DNA from: Paractinoplanes ovalisporus
Lineage (GTDB): Bacteria > Actinomycetota > Actinomycetes > Mycobacteriales > Micromonosporaceae
Direction of reading: 5' to 3'
DNA: 64,000 bases
Assembly (NCBI RefSeq): GCF_016834655.1
Contig: NZ_JAENHP010000021.1
Span: 1-64,000, forward strand
Part shown: positions 18,401 through 28,744 of the stretch, one piece after another
Numbering within the stretch: position 1 is the stretch's first letter
Layout: every line of letters starts with the position of its first letter
Notes under the pieces: model-generated
The model's database searches: none
What the model was told of the DNA's origin: nothing
The model's input: the letters and a program-made list of their open reading frames with translations, nothing else
Made by a program: the position numbers and the translations under genes

Positions 18401-18574
18401 CTGGTCGTCTCGGCCGCCGAGCCGGTGCGGGCCGCCGTCGAGGCCCACCGCGAGTTCGTGGCCGGTGAAACCCTGGCGACCTTGCTCACGCTGGCGGAAG
18501 CTGGGGAGGACGGCTTCGCCGGCGAGGTCGGCGACGGCGACCAGGTCACCGTCCGGGTCGCCAAGGCCGTGTGA
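15455..18574 (+). CDS. ileS: Isoleucine--tRNA ligase
   Basis: The 1039-residue class I synthetase charges tRNA-Ile. It has PFANGLPHYGHL with the HIGH motif at 66-69 and KMSKS at about 609-613. Length, this HYGH context and the lack of a C-terminal zinc-finger Cys cluster fit the eukaryote-like IleS2 type, some members of which resist mupirocin. Resistance here is untested. The ATG is preceded by GAGGAG, which the T-box sequestrator can hide. A stem-loop at 18586-18627 follows the stop. Confidence 0.98.
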   Translation: MAYPKHTDATGVPASPDLPAVERAVLEHWAADQTFEASVEQRPAGENGSNEYVFYDGPPFANGLPHYGHLFTGYVKDLVPRYQAMRGKHVERRFGWDTHGLPAEVEAEKQLGITTKAQIVELGIDKFNEACRSSVLAYTKDWERYVTRQARWVDFSDDYKTLDPSYMESVMWAFKTLHDKGLVYEGFRVLAYCFRCETPLSNTETRMDDVYRDRTDPALTVTFRLETGEDIAVWTTTPWTLPSNLALAVGPSLQYAILEKDGKRLIMGASRVPSYAKELEGWTQVGTVLGSELAGRRYTPLFDFLVEKGGPNAFQVLAADYVSDEDGTGVVHQAPAFGEDDQNVCNAAGIPTVVTVDDHTRFTALVPDWQGVQVFEANKPIIAHLKAQNSVLRHEGYTHSYPHCWRCDTPLVYKAVSSWFVAVTKFRDRMVELNQEINWTPAHIKDGSFGKWLANARDWSISRNRFWGSPIPVWKSDDPNYPRVDVYGSFEEMRRDFGVTIEDLHRPYVDELTRPNPDDPTGRSTMRRVPEVLDCWFESGSMPFAQVHYPFENKDWFEHHYPGDFIVEYIGQTRGWFYTMHVLATALFDRPAFRNCLSHGILLGEDGRKMSKSLRNYPDVYKIFDSYGSDAMRWMLMSSPVLRGGDMPVTEVAIRDSVRQVLLPLWNVWYFFSLYANASSHEAKFRTNSAHLLDRYVLAKTNELVSDVQRQMDDYEISGAAASVRSFLDALTNWYVRRSRDRFWEGDADAFDTLATVLEAVCRVVAPLAPLTAEEIWRGLTGGRSVHLTDWPDAAAFPADHDLVASMDAIRDVASAALSLRKARALRVRLPLAKLTVATADAPALTNLGDLVADEVNVKEVVFTDDVAAYCEQVLTVVPRALGPRVGKQVQQVIKAVKAGEWELVDGAPVAAGITLADGEYELKLVAADDQNSAPLPAGGGVVVLDTAVTPELAAEGLARDVIRVVQQARRDADLDVSDRIALVVSAAEPVRAAVEAHREFVAGETLATLLTLAEAGEDGFAGEVGDGDQVTVRVAKAV

Positions 18575-18585
18575 CACCAGCTACT

Positions 18586-18627
18586 CGGCCCGGAGATTTG
18601 CCGCCTCTGCGGTGAATGTCCGGGCCG
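18586..18627 (+). terminator. Two-tier stem-loop after ileS
   Basis: CGGCCCGGA (18586-18594) pairs perfectly with TCCGGGCCG (18619-18627), and an inner CCGC-CTCT-GCGG hairpin lies between them. No T-tract follows, so it may instead be a processing or mRNA-stability element. Confidence 0.45.
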
Positions 18628-18723
18628 TCGGCGGGATCGACAGGGACTTCCCGGTTTCCCTCCGGTAACCTGACCGCGCCCCCACACGTTTGCGCATGTC
18701 CTTTGGCCCCGGAGGAACCTCAG

Positions 18724-19398
18724 TTGCCGCTGCTCTACACGATCGGCAAGCTCACCGTCGGCAACGTGATGATGCTCGGATGGCGCCCACGAGTCGAGGG
18801 CCTCGAGTACATCCCCAAGACCGGTGGCGTGATCTTCGCCGGCAATCACCTCTCCGTCGCCGACGAGCTCTTCCTCGGCTCGGCGCAGCCCCGCCACCTG
18901 GCCTTCTGGGCCAAGTCGGACTACTTCAACGGCACCGGGGTCAAGGGCTGGTTCAACCGCACCCTGATGAACGGCCTCGGCGCGATCCGGGTCGAGCGCG
19001 GCGGCGGGCGGGCCGCCCTGACCGCCTTCGACGGCGCGATCCCGGTGCTCAAGGCGGGTGACGCGGTCGCCATCTACCCCGAAGGCACGCGTTCGCCCGA
19101 CGGCCGGCTCTACCGCGGCCGCACGGGTGCGGCCCGGCTGGCGGTGGCGGCCGGGGTGCCGATCATCCCGGTCGGCATGATCGGCACCGAGAAGGTGCAG
19201 CCCATCGGCCAGGTCCTGCCCAAGCCGGCCCGGGGCGTGGTCACCGTCAAGTTCGGCAAGCCGATCGATCCGGAGGGCCGCGGCGACGACCGCACGTCGC
19301 TGCGTCAGCTCACCGACGAGCTCATGGCCGAGATCCAGAAGCTGACCGGCCAGGAATACGTGCCGCGCTACGCCCCGGCCAAGCCGGCCAAGGAATAG
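18724..19398 (+). CDS. 1-acyl-sn-glycerol-3-phosphate acyltransferase family protein
   Basis: The 224-residue PlsC-type acyltransferase would transfer an acyl chain to lysophosphatidate or a related acceptor at the inner membrane face. The HX4D catalytic motif is NHLSVAD at 41-47, and the glycerophosphate-binding motif YPEGTRS is at 118-124. I chose the TTG at 18724 because GGAGGA sits 7 nt upstream and the family begins at this point; the upstream frame is not conserved. Actinobacteria have several such paralogues, so the acceptor is uncertain. Confidence 0.9.
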   Translation: MPLLYTIGKLTVGNVMMLGWRPRVEGLEYIPKTGGVIFAGNHLSVADELFLGSAQPRHLAFWAKSDYFNGTGVKGWFNRTLMNGLGAIRVERGGGRAALTAFDGAIPVLKAGDAVAIYPEGTRSPDGRLYRGRTGAARLAVAAGVPIIPVGMIGTEKVQPIGQVLPKPARGVVTVKFGKPIDPEGRGDDRTSLRQLTDELMAEIQKLTGQEYVPRYAPAKPAKE

Positions 19399-19401
19399 GG
19401 G

Positions 19402-20862
19402 TCAGGGCGCGCGCGAGCCGCGGGCCCTCTCCTGCTCGACCAGCGCCTCCACGTCGCCCAGCCGGCGCAGGCCGTTCAGGGGCTGCCGCATGCGGTAGTT
19501 GCCGGCCAGCGCCTTCTCGTTGCGCGCGAGGAAGGCCCAATAGCCGGCCGTGTACGGGCACGCGTCGTCACCGACCCGCACCTTGGGGTCGTAGCGGCAG
19601 CCACCGCAGTAGTCGCTCATGCGGTTGATGTAGGAGCCGCCCGACGCGTACGGCTTGGTGCTCATCCGCCCCGCGTCGGCGAACTGGCTCATGCCGATCA
19701 CGTTGGCCGTCATCACCCACTCGTAGCCGTCGACGAAGCTGCGGTGGAACCAGTCCGCCATCGCGCCCGGCCGCCAGCCGCGCTGCATCGCGTAGTTGCC
19801 GAGCACCATGAGCCGCGGAATGTGGTGCACCCAGCCGTGGTCGCGCACCCCGGCCAGCACGTCGGACAGGCAGCGGGCCTCGACCGCGTCGGCGTCCAGA
19901 TCGGCGAACCAGCGCGGCAGCTCCCGGCGCGCGCCCAGCTCGTTCGAGGCCCGGTAGTCCGGCTCGAAATACCAGTACAGATGCCAGATGAAGTCGCGCC
20001 ATCCGATGATCTGCCGGACGAACCCCTCGACACTGGCCAGCGGGGCATTGCCTTCCCGGTACGCCTTCTCGGCCCGTTCCACCACTTCGAGCGGGTCCAG
20101 CAGCCCCAGGTTGATCGACGCGCTGAGCAGACTGTGGCTCATCCACGGGTCCCCGGCCAGCATCGCGTCCTCGTACGGGCCGAACAGCGGCAGCCGGTGC
20201 TCGACGAAATGCCGCAGCCGGGCCAGCGCCTCGCGCCGGGTGGCCGGGAACAGCCGGGGGCCGTCGTTCCCGACGAACTCGATGCCGTCCTCGCGCTGCC
20301 ACCGGTCGAGGTCGGCGCGGACCTCCTCGTCGATCTCGTCCTCGGTGATCGCGGGCGCGGGTGGCACGTCCAGCTTCTCGGCGCTGCGGGGCGGTGGCTC
20401 GCGGTTGTCGGCGTCGAGGTTCCACTTGCCGCCGGCCGGTTCGCCGCCGTCCATCAGGATGCCGTGGCGCTGCCGGGCGTCCCGATAGAAGTCCTCCATG
20501 CGCAGGTGGTCACGGCCGTGCGCCCAGGCGGTGAAGTCGGCCGGCGCGGTGACGAAGCCGCGCGGCGGCAGCACCTCGACGACGTTGGGCAGGCGGTGGA
20601 CCAGGGCGCGGGCGGCGCGCGAGGTCGGATGGCAGACGGTGACCTTCTGCTTGACCGCCTCGGCGTAGGTGTCGGCCTTGACCAGCCGGACGCCGTCGTC
20701 CTGGGCCCGGTGCCGCAGCGCCGACAGGATCAGGTGGGCCTTCTGCCGGTGGAACGCGCGGCGCCGGAACACGGCCTTCGACTCCACCAGCAGCGCCTCC
20801 TGCCGGGGCGAGTCGAGGAAGTGGGGGCCGAGCTGATCGGCGAACAGCCAGCGTCGGGTCAT
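19402..20862 (-). CDS. Cryptochrome/photolyase-related protein (FeS-BCP/PhrB type)
   Basis: The 486-residue protein matches the deoxyribodipyrimidine photolyase-related family: an N-terminal WLFADQLGPHF motif and a long alpha-helical FAD region. Clustered cysteines near the C-terminus (DYCGGCRYDP, then DACPYT) act with an upstream cysteine as 4Fe-4S ligands in bacterial (6-4) photolyases such as Agrobacterium PhrB. It would bind FAD and use light to repair (6-4) DNA photoproducts, although some relatives are photoreceptors. It is convergent with the acyltransferase gene, and the two stops are 3 nt apart. Confidence 0.88.
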   Translation of the reverse strand: MTRRWLFADQLGPHFLDSPRQEALLVESKAVFRRRAFHRQKAHLILSALRHRAQDDGVRLVKADTYAEAVKQKVTVCHPTSRAARALVHRLPNVVEVLPPRGFVTAPADFTAWAHGRDHLRMEDFYRDARQRHGILMDGGEPAGGKWNLDADNREPPPRSAEKLDVPPAPAITEDEIDEEVRADLDRWQREDGIEFVGNDGPRLFPATRREALARLRHFVEHRLPLFGPYEDAMLAGDPWMSHSLLSASINLGLLDPLEVVERAEKAYREGNAPLASVEGFVRQIIGWRDFIWHLYWYFEPDYRASNELGARRELPRWFADLDADAVEARCLSDVLAGVRDHGWVHHIPRLMVLGNYAMQRGWRPGAMADWFHRSFVDGYEWVMTANVIGMSQFADAGRMSTKPYASGGSYINRMSDYCGGCRYDPKVRVGDDACPYTAGYWAFLARNEKALAGNYRMRQPLNGLRRLGDVEALVEQERARGSRAP

Positions 20863-20891
20863 GCCGTCATGCTGCCCGCTTGATCAGCCCA

Positions 20892-21995
20892 TCAACCCGG
20901 AGTCAGGACTTCTTCCCGCAGTCGGGCGACCAGGTCGGCGCTGTCGGCGATCGAGCGGCGGGTCAGCAGCACGGTGGCCAGACTGCCGTGGTCGGCCCAG
21001 GCGCAGACAACCACCGAGGCGTTGCCGTCGCGACCCACGCCGCACCGCTCGTGGGCGCCGAACTCACCCAGGTCGTACGACTGCACGTCGGTCAGGCCGT
21101 ACTCGGCGGCGGCCTGCTCGATGCGGCTCTTCACGTCGCTGCCGGGGGCGAGCCGGAAGCCGGTCTCGCCGAAGACCGTGACCCGCTTGCCGCGGCCGTC
21201 GCGGTATTCGCCGGCGAACCCGCTCGGGCCGGCGTCCTCGGTGTCGCGCAGCTTCAGGTCGGAGAACGAGTCGGGCAGGGCGGCCGTCACCGGATATTGG
21301 TCACCGGCCGGGGACTGCGTCCAGGCGAACGGGAGGCCGCAGCAGCACACCACGCCGATCAGGCCGAGCAGCGCGATGCGGCGGCCCCAGCGGCGCTTGC
21401 GGCGCGGCGGGGGCGGCAACGGGCGGGCCGGCGGGCGAGCCGCCCACGGCGGTGGGGCCGGGATCGGGCGGCCCTGGACCGTCGGCGGGCGCGTCTGGAT
21501 CGCCAGGCGGTTGACCGGTTGCTGCCGGGCCTGCTTCTCGAGCCGCTTGCGCTCCTTCTTGGAGAGCTTGGGTTCGTTGCGCGCGGCCGGGGCGCCGGTC
21601 GGAGGCTGCGGCGCCGGGACCGGCGGTCGGTTCACCGGTTTCGGCGCCGGAGGGGGAGGTGGGGGCGGCGGCGTGACCGGCCTTTCGATCCGGGTCGGGG
21701 GCATCGGGGGTGGTGTCTCTTCGGGCGGCACGTGGGCGAACGAGTCCCACGGCGTGTCCTGGTCGGCCCACGGGTCGACGGCGGGCGTGGTCGCCCAGTG
21801 GTCGGGCTCCTCCGGCTCCGGCGGCGGGGCCTCCGGCGCCTCGTTCCGTCGCCACCACTGCTTCTTCGGGGCCGGCGCGGGGACGGCCGCCGAGCCGCTC
21901 CAGCGCACCGGCGCGTCCACCGTGGAGGGTTCCGAACCGTCGTCCAACCGGGTCGCGTCCGCCGGCTGAACGTCCTCCGGCTGCGGGTCGGGCAT
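20892..21995 (-). CDS. Proline-rich membrane protein with CxWADHGS motif
   Basis: The 367-residue protein has about 200 residues of Pro-, Ala- and Arg-rich cytoplasmic sequence, including a basic KKERKRLEKQARQQ stretch. One transmembrane helix follows at about 212-230, then an extracytoplasmic domain of about 135 residues. That domain ends with C-G-V-x8-V-C-A-W-A-D-H-G-S, matching the protein at 346-999. The ATG at 21995 has AAGGAG at good spacing. Function is unknown. Conservation of the outer domain with divergent cytoplasmic parts suggests that the outer domain is the working part. Confidence 0.8.
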   Translation of the reverse strand: MPDPQPEDVQPADATRLDDGSEPSTVDAPVRWSGSAAVPAPAPKKQWWRRNEAPEAPPPEPEEPDHWATTPAVDPWADQDTPWDSFAHVPPEETPPPMPPTRIERPVTPPPPPPPPAPKPVNRPPVPAPQPPTGAPAARNEPKLSKKERKRLEKQARQQPVNRLAIQTRPPTVQGRPIPAPPPWAARPPARPLPPPPRRKRRWGRRIALLGLIGVVCCCGLPFAWTQSPAGDQYPVTAALPDSFSDLKLRDTEDAGPSGFAGEYRDGRGKRVTVFGETGFRLAPGSDVKSRIEQAAAEYGLTDVQSYDLGEFGAHERCGVGRDGNASVVVCAWADHGSLATVLLTRRSIADSADLVARLREEVLTPG

Positions 21996-22163
21996 CCGTC
22001 GATCTCCTTCACTGCCGGGCAAGATCCCCGGCGAGGCGGTCAACCCCCAGGTTAGAGGCGGTGCGCCACCCTCGGCCCCTTTCCGGAGACCGGACTCCGG
22101 ATACAAATGCCGGACAACCTGGGCGATGTGCAAGACGCTCTGGAGCCGTATGGTTACCGGGAC

Positions 22164-22961
22164 ATGAGAACGACACGCAGAAATGCCGTCACCGTGACCG
22201 GCAATCCGACCGGTCAGCCGATGGTGTTCGCCCACGGGTACGGCTGCGACCAGAACATGTGGCGCCTGGTCGCTCCCGCCTTCGCGGACTCGCACCGGCT
22301 TGTCCTTTTCGACCACGTCGGCAACGGCAGGTCCGACCTGTCGGCGTACGACGACGACCGTTATTCCTCCCTCGACGGCTACGCCGACGACATCCTCGAG
22401 ATCCTGCACGAGCACGACCTGACCGACGTCGTCTTCGTCGGTCACTCGGTGAGCGCGATGATCGGTGTGCTCGCCGCGATCAAGGAGCCGGAGCGGTTCG
22501 CCCGCCTGGTGCTGATCGGCCCGTCGCCGCGCTACATCAACGAGCCCGGCGAGGACTACACGGGCGGCTTCGACGCGGCCGACATCGACTCGCTGCTGGT
22601 CTCGCTCGACAGCAACTACCTCGGCTGGTCGAGCACGATGGCGCCGGTCATCATGGGCAACGCCGACCGGCCCGAGCTGGGCGAGGAGCTCACCAACAGC
22701 TTCTGCCGCACCGACCCCGAGATCGCGAAGAAGTTCGCGCGCGTCACGTTCCTCTCCGACAACCGCGACGATCTGCTCAAGCTGCGGACGCCCGCGCTGA
22801 TCCTGCAGTGCTCCGACGACGTGATCGCACCGGCCGTCGTGGGGGACTACGTTCACAAGCACACAGCCGGCAGCACTCTCGTCCAGATGAACGCGACGGG
22901 GCACTGTCCCAATCTGAGCGCACCGGAAGAAACGATCAACGCCATGAAGGCTTGGCTGTAA
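22164..22961 (+). CDS. rsbQ: RsbQ-like alpha/beta hydrolase
   Basis: The 265-residue protein is strikingly close to Bacillus subtilis RsbQ (269 aa). Shared features include FAHGYGCDQNMW, the nucleophile elbow GHSVSAM, LILQCSDDVIAPA and ATGHCPNLS. The catalytic triad is S95, D219 and H247, nearly the same numbering as in RsbQ. RsbQ is a small-molecule hydrolase that activates the PAS-PP2C phosphatase RsbP in the energy-stress branch of the sigma-B pathway. The next gene here encodes such a PAS-PP2C protein only 13 nt away. Plant D14/KAI2 strigolactone receptors share this fold. I chose ATG at 22164 from the RsbQ alignment; an ATG at 22107 would add 19 unconserved residues. Confidence 0.92.
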   Translation: MRTTRRNAVTVTGNPTGQPMVFAHGYGCDQNMWRLVAPAFADSHRLVLFDHVGNGRSDLSAYDDDRYSSLDGYADDILEILHEHDLTDVVFVGHSVSAMIGVLAAIKEPERFARLVLIGPSPRYINEPGEDYTGGFDAADIDSLLVSLDSNYLGWSSTMAPVIMGNADRPELGEELTNSFCRTDPEIAKKFARVTFLSDNRDDLLKLRTPALILQCSDDVIAPAVVGDYVHKHTAGSTLVQMNATGHCPNLSAPEETINAMKAWL

Positions 22962-22974
22962 GAAGCGGCGGACC

Positions 22975-25473
22975 GTGAGTGACTCTGGTGGGCCGGACGT
23001 GACGCAGGAGTTGCGCCCGCCCTGGGACGAAGACCCCGACGACCTGTACGAGCACGCGCCGTGCGGGTATCTGACCACGCTCCCCGACGGCACGATCGTC
23101 CGGGTCAACCAGACGTTCCTGTCCTGGACGGGATTCACGCGCGGGGAGCTGGTCGGCCACCGGCGCTTCCGCGACCTGCTCACCTCGGGCGGGCAGATCT
23201 ATCACGAGACCCACTACGCCCCTCTGCTGCGCATGCAGGACGAGGTGCACGAGCTGGCCTTCGACGTGGTCTGCGCCGACGGCCGCCAGCTGCCCACGCT
23301 GGTCAACTCGGTGCTCGGCCGGGACGACGAGGGCCGGCCCAAGGCCATCCGCACCATGGTCTTCAACGCGACCGAACGCCGGCAGTACGAGAAGGAACTG
23401 CTGCTGGCGCGTCAGATCGCCGAGGCCTCGGAGCGGCGGGTCCGGGTGCTCCAGCAGATCGTGGCCGACCTGGCCGCCGCGCCGACCGAGGCCGAGGTGG
23501 CCGAGGCGGTCGTCCGCGCCCCGGAGTCCGCCTTCGGCGCGGCCAGCAGCAGCATCTATCTGGTCGACCCCGAACGCGACACGATCTATGCGGTGGCCTC
23601 GACCGACCCCACGACGGGCAACTGGGACGACATGCCCCGCTCGTCGCAGCGGGCCGTGGCCCGGGTCGCCGAGCGCGGCGACCTGCACGTGGTCGGCTCG
23701 GTCGCCGAGGCCCGCCAGCACTTCCCCGACCTGGTCGACAGCATGCGCCGCTCGGGCCGCAACACGGTGGTGCTGCTGCCGCTGACCACCGGCCCGGCCG
23801 ACGACCAGGCCGGGGTCGAGACGCTCGGCGTGCTGGCGTTCAGTTTCAAGGGCGAGCGGTTGCTCTCCGACGGCGAGCTGCGGGTCGTCCGCCTCCTGGG
23901 CCAGCAGGCCGGCCAGGCGCTCGACCGGGCCCGCCTCTATGACGACGCCCGGCGCCGTGAGGAGAGGGCGACCTTCCTGGCCGAGACCACCCGCTCGCTC
24001 GACGAGCTGCACCGGCTGCTGCGACGCACCCGACGCCTGGTCGAGCGGGTGGTGCCCGAGATCGCCGACTGGGCCGAGGTGCGGCTGCACGTCGGCTCGG
24101 CACCGGTGGTGGAAGACAGCGGCGGCCCGCGCCCCGACGAGGAACTGCTGCTGCAGCGCCTCGGCAAGGTGGCGGCGAGCGGCGAGCCCGTCTTCCCGTC
24201 CGAGACCGACCAGCTCGACTGCTCGGTGCTGCCGCTGACCGCCCGCGGGCTGGTGCTGGGCACGCTGGCGCTGCGGATGGCGCCCGACCGGCGGGGCGCC
24301 GCGGCCGAGCGGGCCTTCCTGGTCGAGCTGGCCGACCGGGCCGGGCTCGCGCTCGAGAACGCCCGGCTCTATGAGCAGGAGAGGCAGATCGCCCGCACGC
24401 TGCAGCGCAGCCTGCTCGCCGGCGACCTGCCGGGCGGCGACAACCGGTTCGCCGTCGAGACCCACTACCAGGCGGCCACGCAGGACCTCGAGGTCGGCGG
24501 TGACTGGTTCGACGCGTTCCTGATCTCCAAGGACAAGCTGGCCGTGGTGGTCGGCGACGTGGTCGGCCGGGGCATCGAGGCGGCCACCACGATGGGTCAG
24601 CTGCGCAGCGCCGTCCGCGCCCTGGCCTCGAACGAGAACGGCCCGGCGCAACTGATCGAGGGGCTGGACCGGTTCGTCGAGCGGGTCGAGTCGGCGCGCA
24701 TGGCCACGGTCGCCTACGTCGAGATCGACCTGGCCGCCGGCGAGGTGGCCTATTCCTGCGCCGGTCACCTGCCCCCGCTGCTGCAGGAACCGGCCGGCTC
24801 ACCGGAATACCTGCTGCAGGCCCGTTCGGCCGCGCTCGGCTCCAAGGCCGGCAACCGGGTCCGCACCGAGCACCGTCGCCGCCTGCCCGCCGGCAGCCGC
24901 CTGCTGCTCTACACCGACGGCCTGATCGAGCGCCGCACCCGCCCGATCGACAAGGGCTTCGAGATGCTGGCCCGCGAATACGCGAGACGCCGGGACGCGC
25001 CGCTGCAGGGCCTGGCCGCCGGGCTCGCCGACACCCTGGTCGGCCGTGACCACACCGACGACGTCTGCATGCTCTGCCTGACGCTCGGCACCGAGGAACG
25101 CATCGAGCGCAGCATCGGCGCCGACCGGATGCAGATCGCCCTTCTCCGCGCCGACCTGCGGGCCTGGCTGGTCGCGCACGACGTCGAACCGGAGTGCCGC
25201 GACGCGGTTCTGCTCGCCTGTTCCGAGGCGGTGGCGAACGCGATCGAGCACGGCTATCGTGACGACCCGTTCGGGATGATCGATGTCGTGGCGACGGTGA
25301 CGGACGACGCGGTCGAGGTCCGCGTCACCGATCGGGGCACCTGGCGTGGCCCGGTCACCGACGTGTCCCGCGGCCGGGGCCTGCAACTGATCCGGGAGTC
25401 GATGGATCAGGTGCTCTTCGACCGCAGCGACGGCACCACGGTCACCATGCGACGGGGCCGCCGGGAGGCGTAA
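22975..25473 (+). CDS. RsbP-like PAS-GAF-GAF-PP2C phosphatase with C-terminal anti-sigma kinase domain
   Basis: The 832-residue cytoplasmic protein has a PAS domain (about 25-130), a short helical linker, two GAF domains (about 150-310 and 325-460) and a PP2C/SpoIIE phosphatase domain (about 480-690). The phosphatase carries LEVGGDWFDAF, VVGDVVGRG, LLLYTDGLIERR and DHTDDVCML. A GHKL ATPase domain follows (about 710-832) with N-box ACSEAVANAIEHGY, G1 VTDRGTW and G2 GRGLQLIRE. The phosphatase should dephosphorylate an STAS antagonist and the RsbW-like domain could rephosphorylate it. The STAS gene overlaps the stop by one base. GTG at 22975 is the start. Confidence 0.93.
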   Translation: MSDSGGPDVTQELRPPWDEDPDDLYEHAPCGYLTTLPDGTIVRVNQTFLSWTGFTRGELVGHRRFRDLLTSGGQIYHETHYAPLLRMQDEVHELAFDVVCADGRQLPTLVNSVLGRDDEGRPKAIRTMVFNATERRQYEKELLLARQIAEASERRVRVLQQIVADLAAAPTEAEVAEAVVRAPESAFGAASSSIYLVDPERDTIYAVASTDPTTGNWDDMPRSSQRAVARVAERGDLHVVGSVAEARQHFPDLVDSMRRSGRNTVVLLPLTTGPADDQAGVETLGVLAFSFKGERLLSDGELRVVRLLGQQAGQALDRARLYDDARRREERATFLAETTRSLDELHRLLRRTRRLVERVVPEIADWAEVRLHVGSAPVVEDSGGPRPDEELLLQRLGKVAASGEPVFPSETDQLDCSVLPLTARGLVLGTLALRMAPDRRGAAAERAFLVELADRAGLALENARLYEQERQIARTLQRSLLAGDLPGGDNRFAVETHYQAATQDLEVGGDWFDAFLISKDKLAVVVGDVVGRGIEAATTMGQLRSAVRALASNENGPAQLIEGLDRFVERVESARMATVAYVEIDLAAGEVAYSCAGHLPPLLQEPAGSPEYLLQARSAALGSKAGNRVRTEHRRRLPAGSRLLLYTDGLIERRTRPIDKGFEMLAREYARRRDAPLQGLAAGLADTLVGRDHTDDVCMLCLTLGTEERIERSIGADRMQIALLRADLRAWLVAHDVEPECRDAVLLACSEAVANAIEHGYRDDPFGMIDVVATVTDDAVEVRVTDRGTWRGPVTDVSRGRGLQLIRESMDQVLFDRSDGTTVTMRRGRREA

Positions 25474-25856
25474 TGGAGTTCACGCGCGGCGGGCGTCCGG
25501 TGCCGATGGGGCAGTTGGAGCGCTGGGTCACCTTCTCGACGTTCGGCGACGCGGATCTGGTCTCGCTGACCGGTGAGATCGACCTGGCCAACGCCCCCGA
25601 GATCGGCAAGGCGATCGTCCAGCGGCTCCAGAAGTCGGGCAAGGTGCTGATCGACCTGACCACGGTCTCGTTCCTCGACAGCGCCGGGGTTCGCCTGCTC
25701 GACGCCCTGATCGGTGATCTCGACGACCACGCGATCCCGACCCGGCTGGTGGTGGGCGAGACCGGCGCGGCCCGGATGACGCTGCAGCTCTGCGCCTTCC
25801 GTGAGGACGTGCTGGCCACGGATCTCGACAGGGCCGCGGCGGATCTCACGGGTTAG
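25473..25856 (+). CDS. STAS-domain anti-sigma factor antagonist (RsbV-like)
   Basis: The 127-residue protein is a full STAS domain with SLTGEIDLANAP and the phosphorylation site FLDSAGV (Ser at about 70). Unphosphorylated, such proteins bind RsbW-type kinases and free a sigma factor. The ATG shares its A with the TAA of the phosphatase-kinase gene (TAATG), so the two are coupled. It is the probable substrate of both the PP2C and GHKL domains next door. No sigma-factor gene lies within the window. Confidence 0.93.
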   Translation: MEFTRGGRPVPMGQLERWVTFSTFGDADLVSLTGEIDLANAPEIGKAIVQRLQKSGKVLIDLTTVSFLDSAGVRLLDALIGDLDDHAIPTRLVVGETGAARMTLQLCAFREDVLATDLDRAAADLTG

Positions 25857-25876
25857 CCCGCGTACCCTAGAGGCCC

Positions 25877-27820
<1,944 letters not shown>

Positions 27821-27822
27821 TC

Positions 27823-28590
27823 ATGGCCAAGAATCAGCCACCGGGCGGTCAGGCACCGGTCGTCCAGCGCATCCGTCTCCGCTATGCCAAGCGGGGCCCG
27901 CTGCGGTTCACCTCCCACCGCGACTTCGCCCGGGCGTTCGAGCGGGGGTTGCAGCGGGCGGCGGTGCCGATCGCCTTCTCCCAGGGCTTCAACCCCCACC
28001 CCAAGATTTCGTACGCGAGCGCGGCGCCCACCGGCGTCGGCAGCGAGGCGGAATACCTCGAGATCGGGTTGCAGGCCGAGGTCGACCCCGAGCAGCTGCG
28101 CCTGGCTCTCGATGCGGCGCTCTCCCCGGGGCTCGACATCGTCGAGGCCGTGGTGGCCGGTCCGGGCAGTCTGGCCGACCGGATCGACGCCTCGCGCTGG
28201 CGGATCGAACTTTTCTCGGTTGATCCGCCGGTGGCCGAGGCGGCGGTCAAAGCCTTCCTCGAGCTCGACGAAGTGCTGGTCGAGCGCATGACCAAGCAGG
28301 GGCGACGCTCGTTCGACGCCCGTTCGGCAGTGACACACATCGCTGTGACCGACCAGTCCGCCGTACCTTCCGAGGCGGACGGCGCACCGTGTGCGATAAT
28401 CGACCTTGTCGTACGACAGGTGACGCCCGCCGTACGTCCCGATGACGTCCTTTCCGGCCTGCGCGTGGCGGCGGGCCTGGAGCCGCCGGTGCCCCCTCGG
28501 GTCACTCGGCTGGCCCAGGGCACGCTCACCGCACAGGGGGAGCTCGTCGATCCGTTGGACGCGGATCGTGAGCCGGCCCTTCCGGGGTAA
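27823..28590 (+). CDS. TIGR03936-family radical SAM-associated protein
   Basis: The 255-residue protein (DUF2344) begins with VQRIRLRYAKRGPLRFTSHR and contains FSQGFNPHPKISYA, both hallmarks of TIGR03936. It starts 2 nt after the stop of the radical SAM gene, so the two should be cotranslated and probably act together. In some other bacteria the two domains are fused. Function is unknown. Confidence 0.92.
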   Translation: MAKNQPPGGQAPVVQRIRLRYAKRGPLRFTSHRDFARAFERGLQRAAVPIAFSQGFNPHPKISYASAAPTGVGSEAEYLEIGLQAEVDPEQLRLALDAALSPGLDIVEAVVAGPGSLADRIDASRWRIELFSVDPPVAEAAVKAFLELDEVLVERMTKQGRRSFDARSAVTHIAVTDQSAVPSEADGAPCAIIDLVVRQVTPAVRPDDVLSGLRVAAGLEPPVPPRVTRLAQGTLTAQGELVDPLDADREPALPG

Positions 28591-28744
28591 GGCACGCTCC
28601 ATCGGAAGGGCGCAGGCTGCAGCCGGCGTCCGTTGACAGACTTCGGCAGCCCGTCCGTTCACCCGGCGGGACCGAAAAACTTGCGGCGACCCTGCGTGGC
28701 AGCGCTCAAACGCGCCCGGGGCCGCCAGAACTGGAGAGCGCCCC

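Noticed and set aside
28633..28661. Promoter with a perfect TTGACA before rne
   Set aside because: No acceptable -10 hexamer lies at 16-18 nt; GTTCAC does not fit. It is mentioned only in the rne entry.
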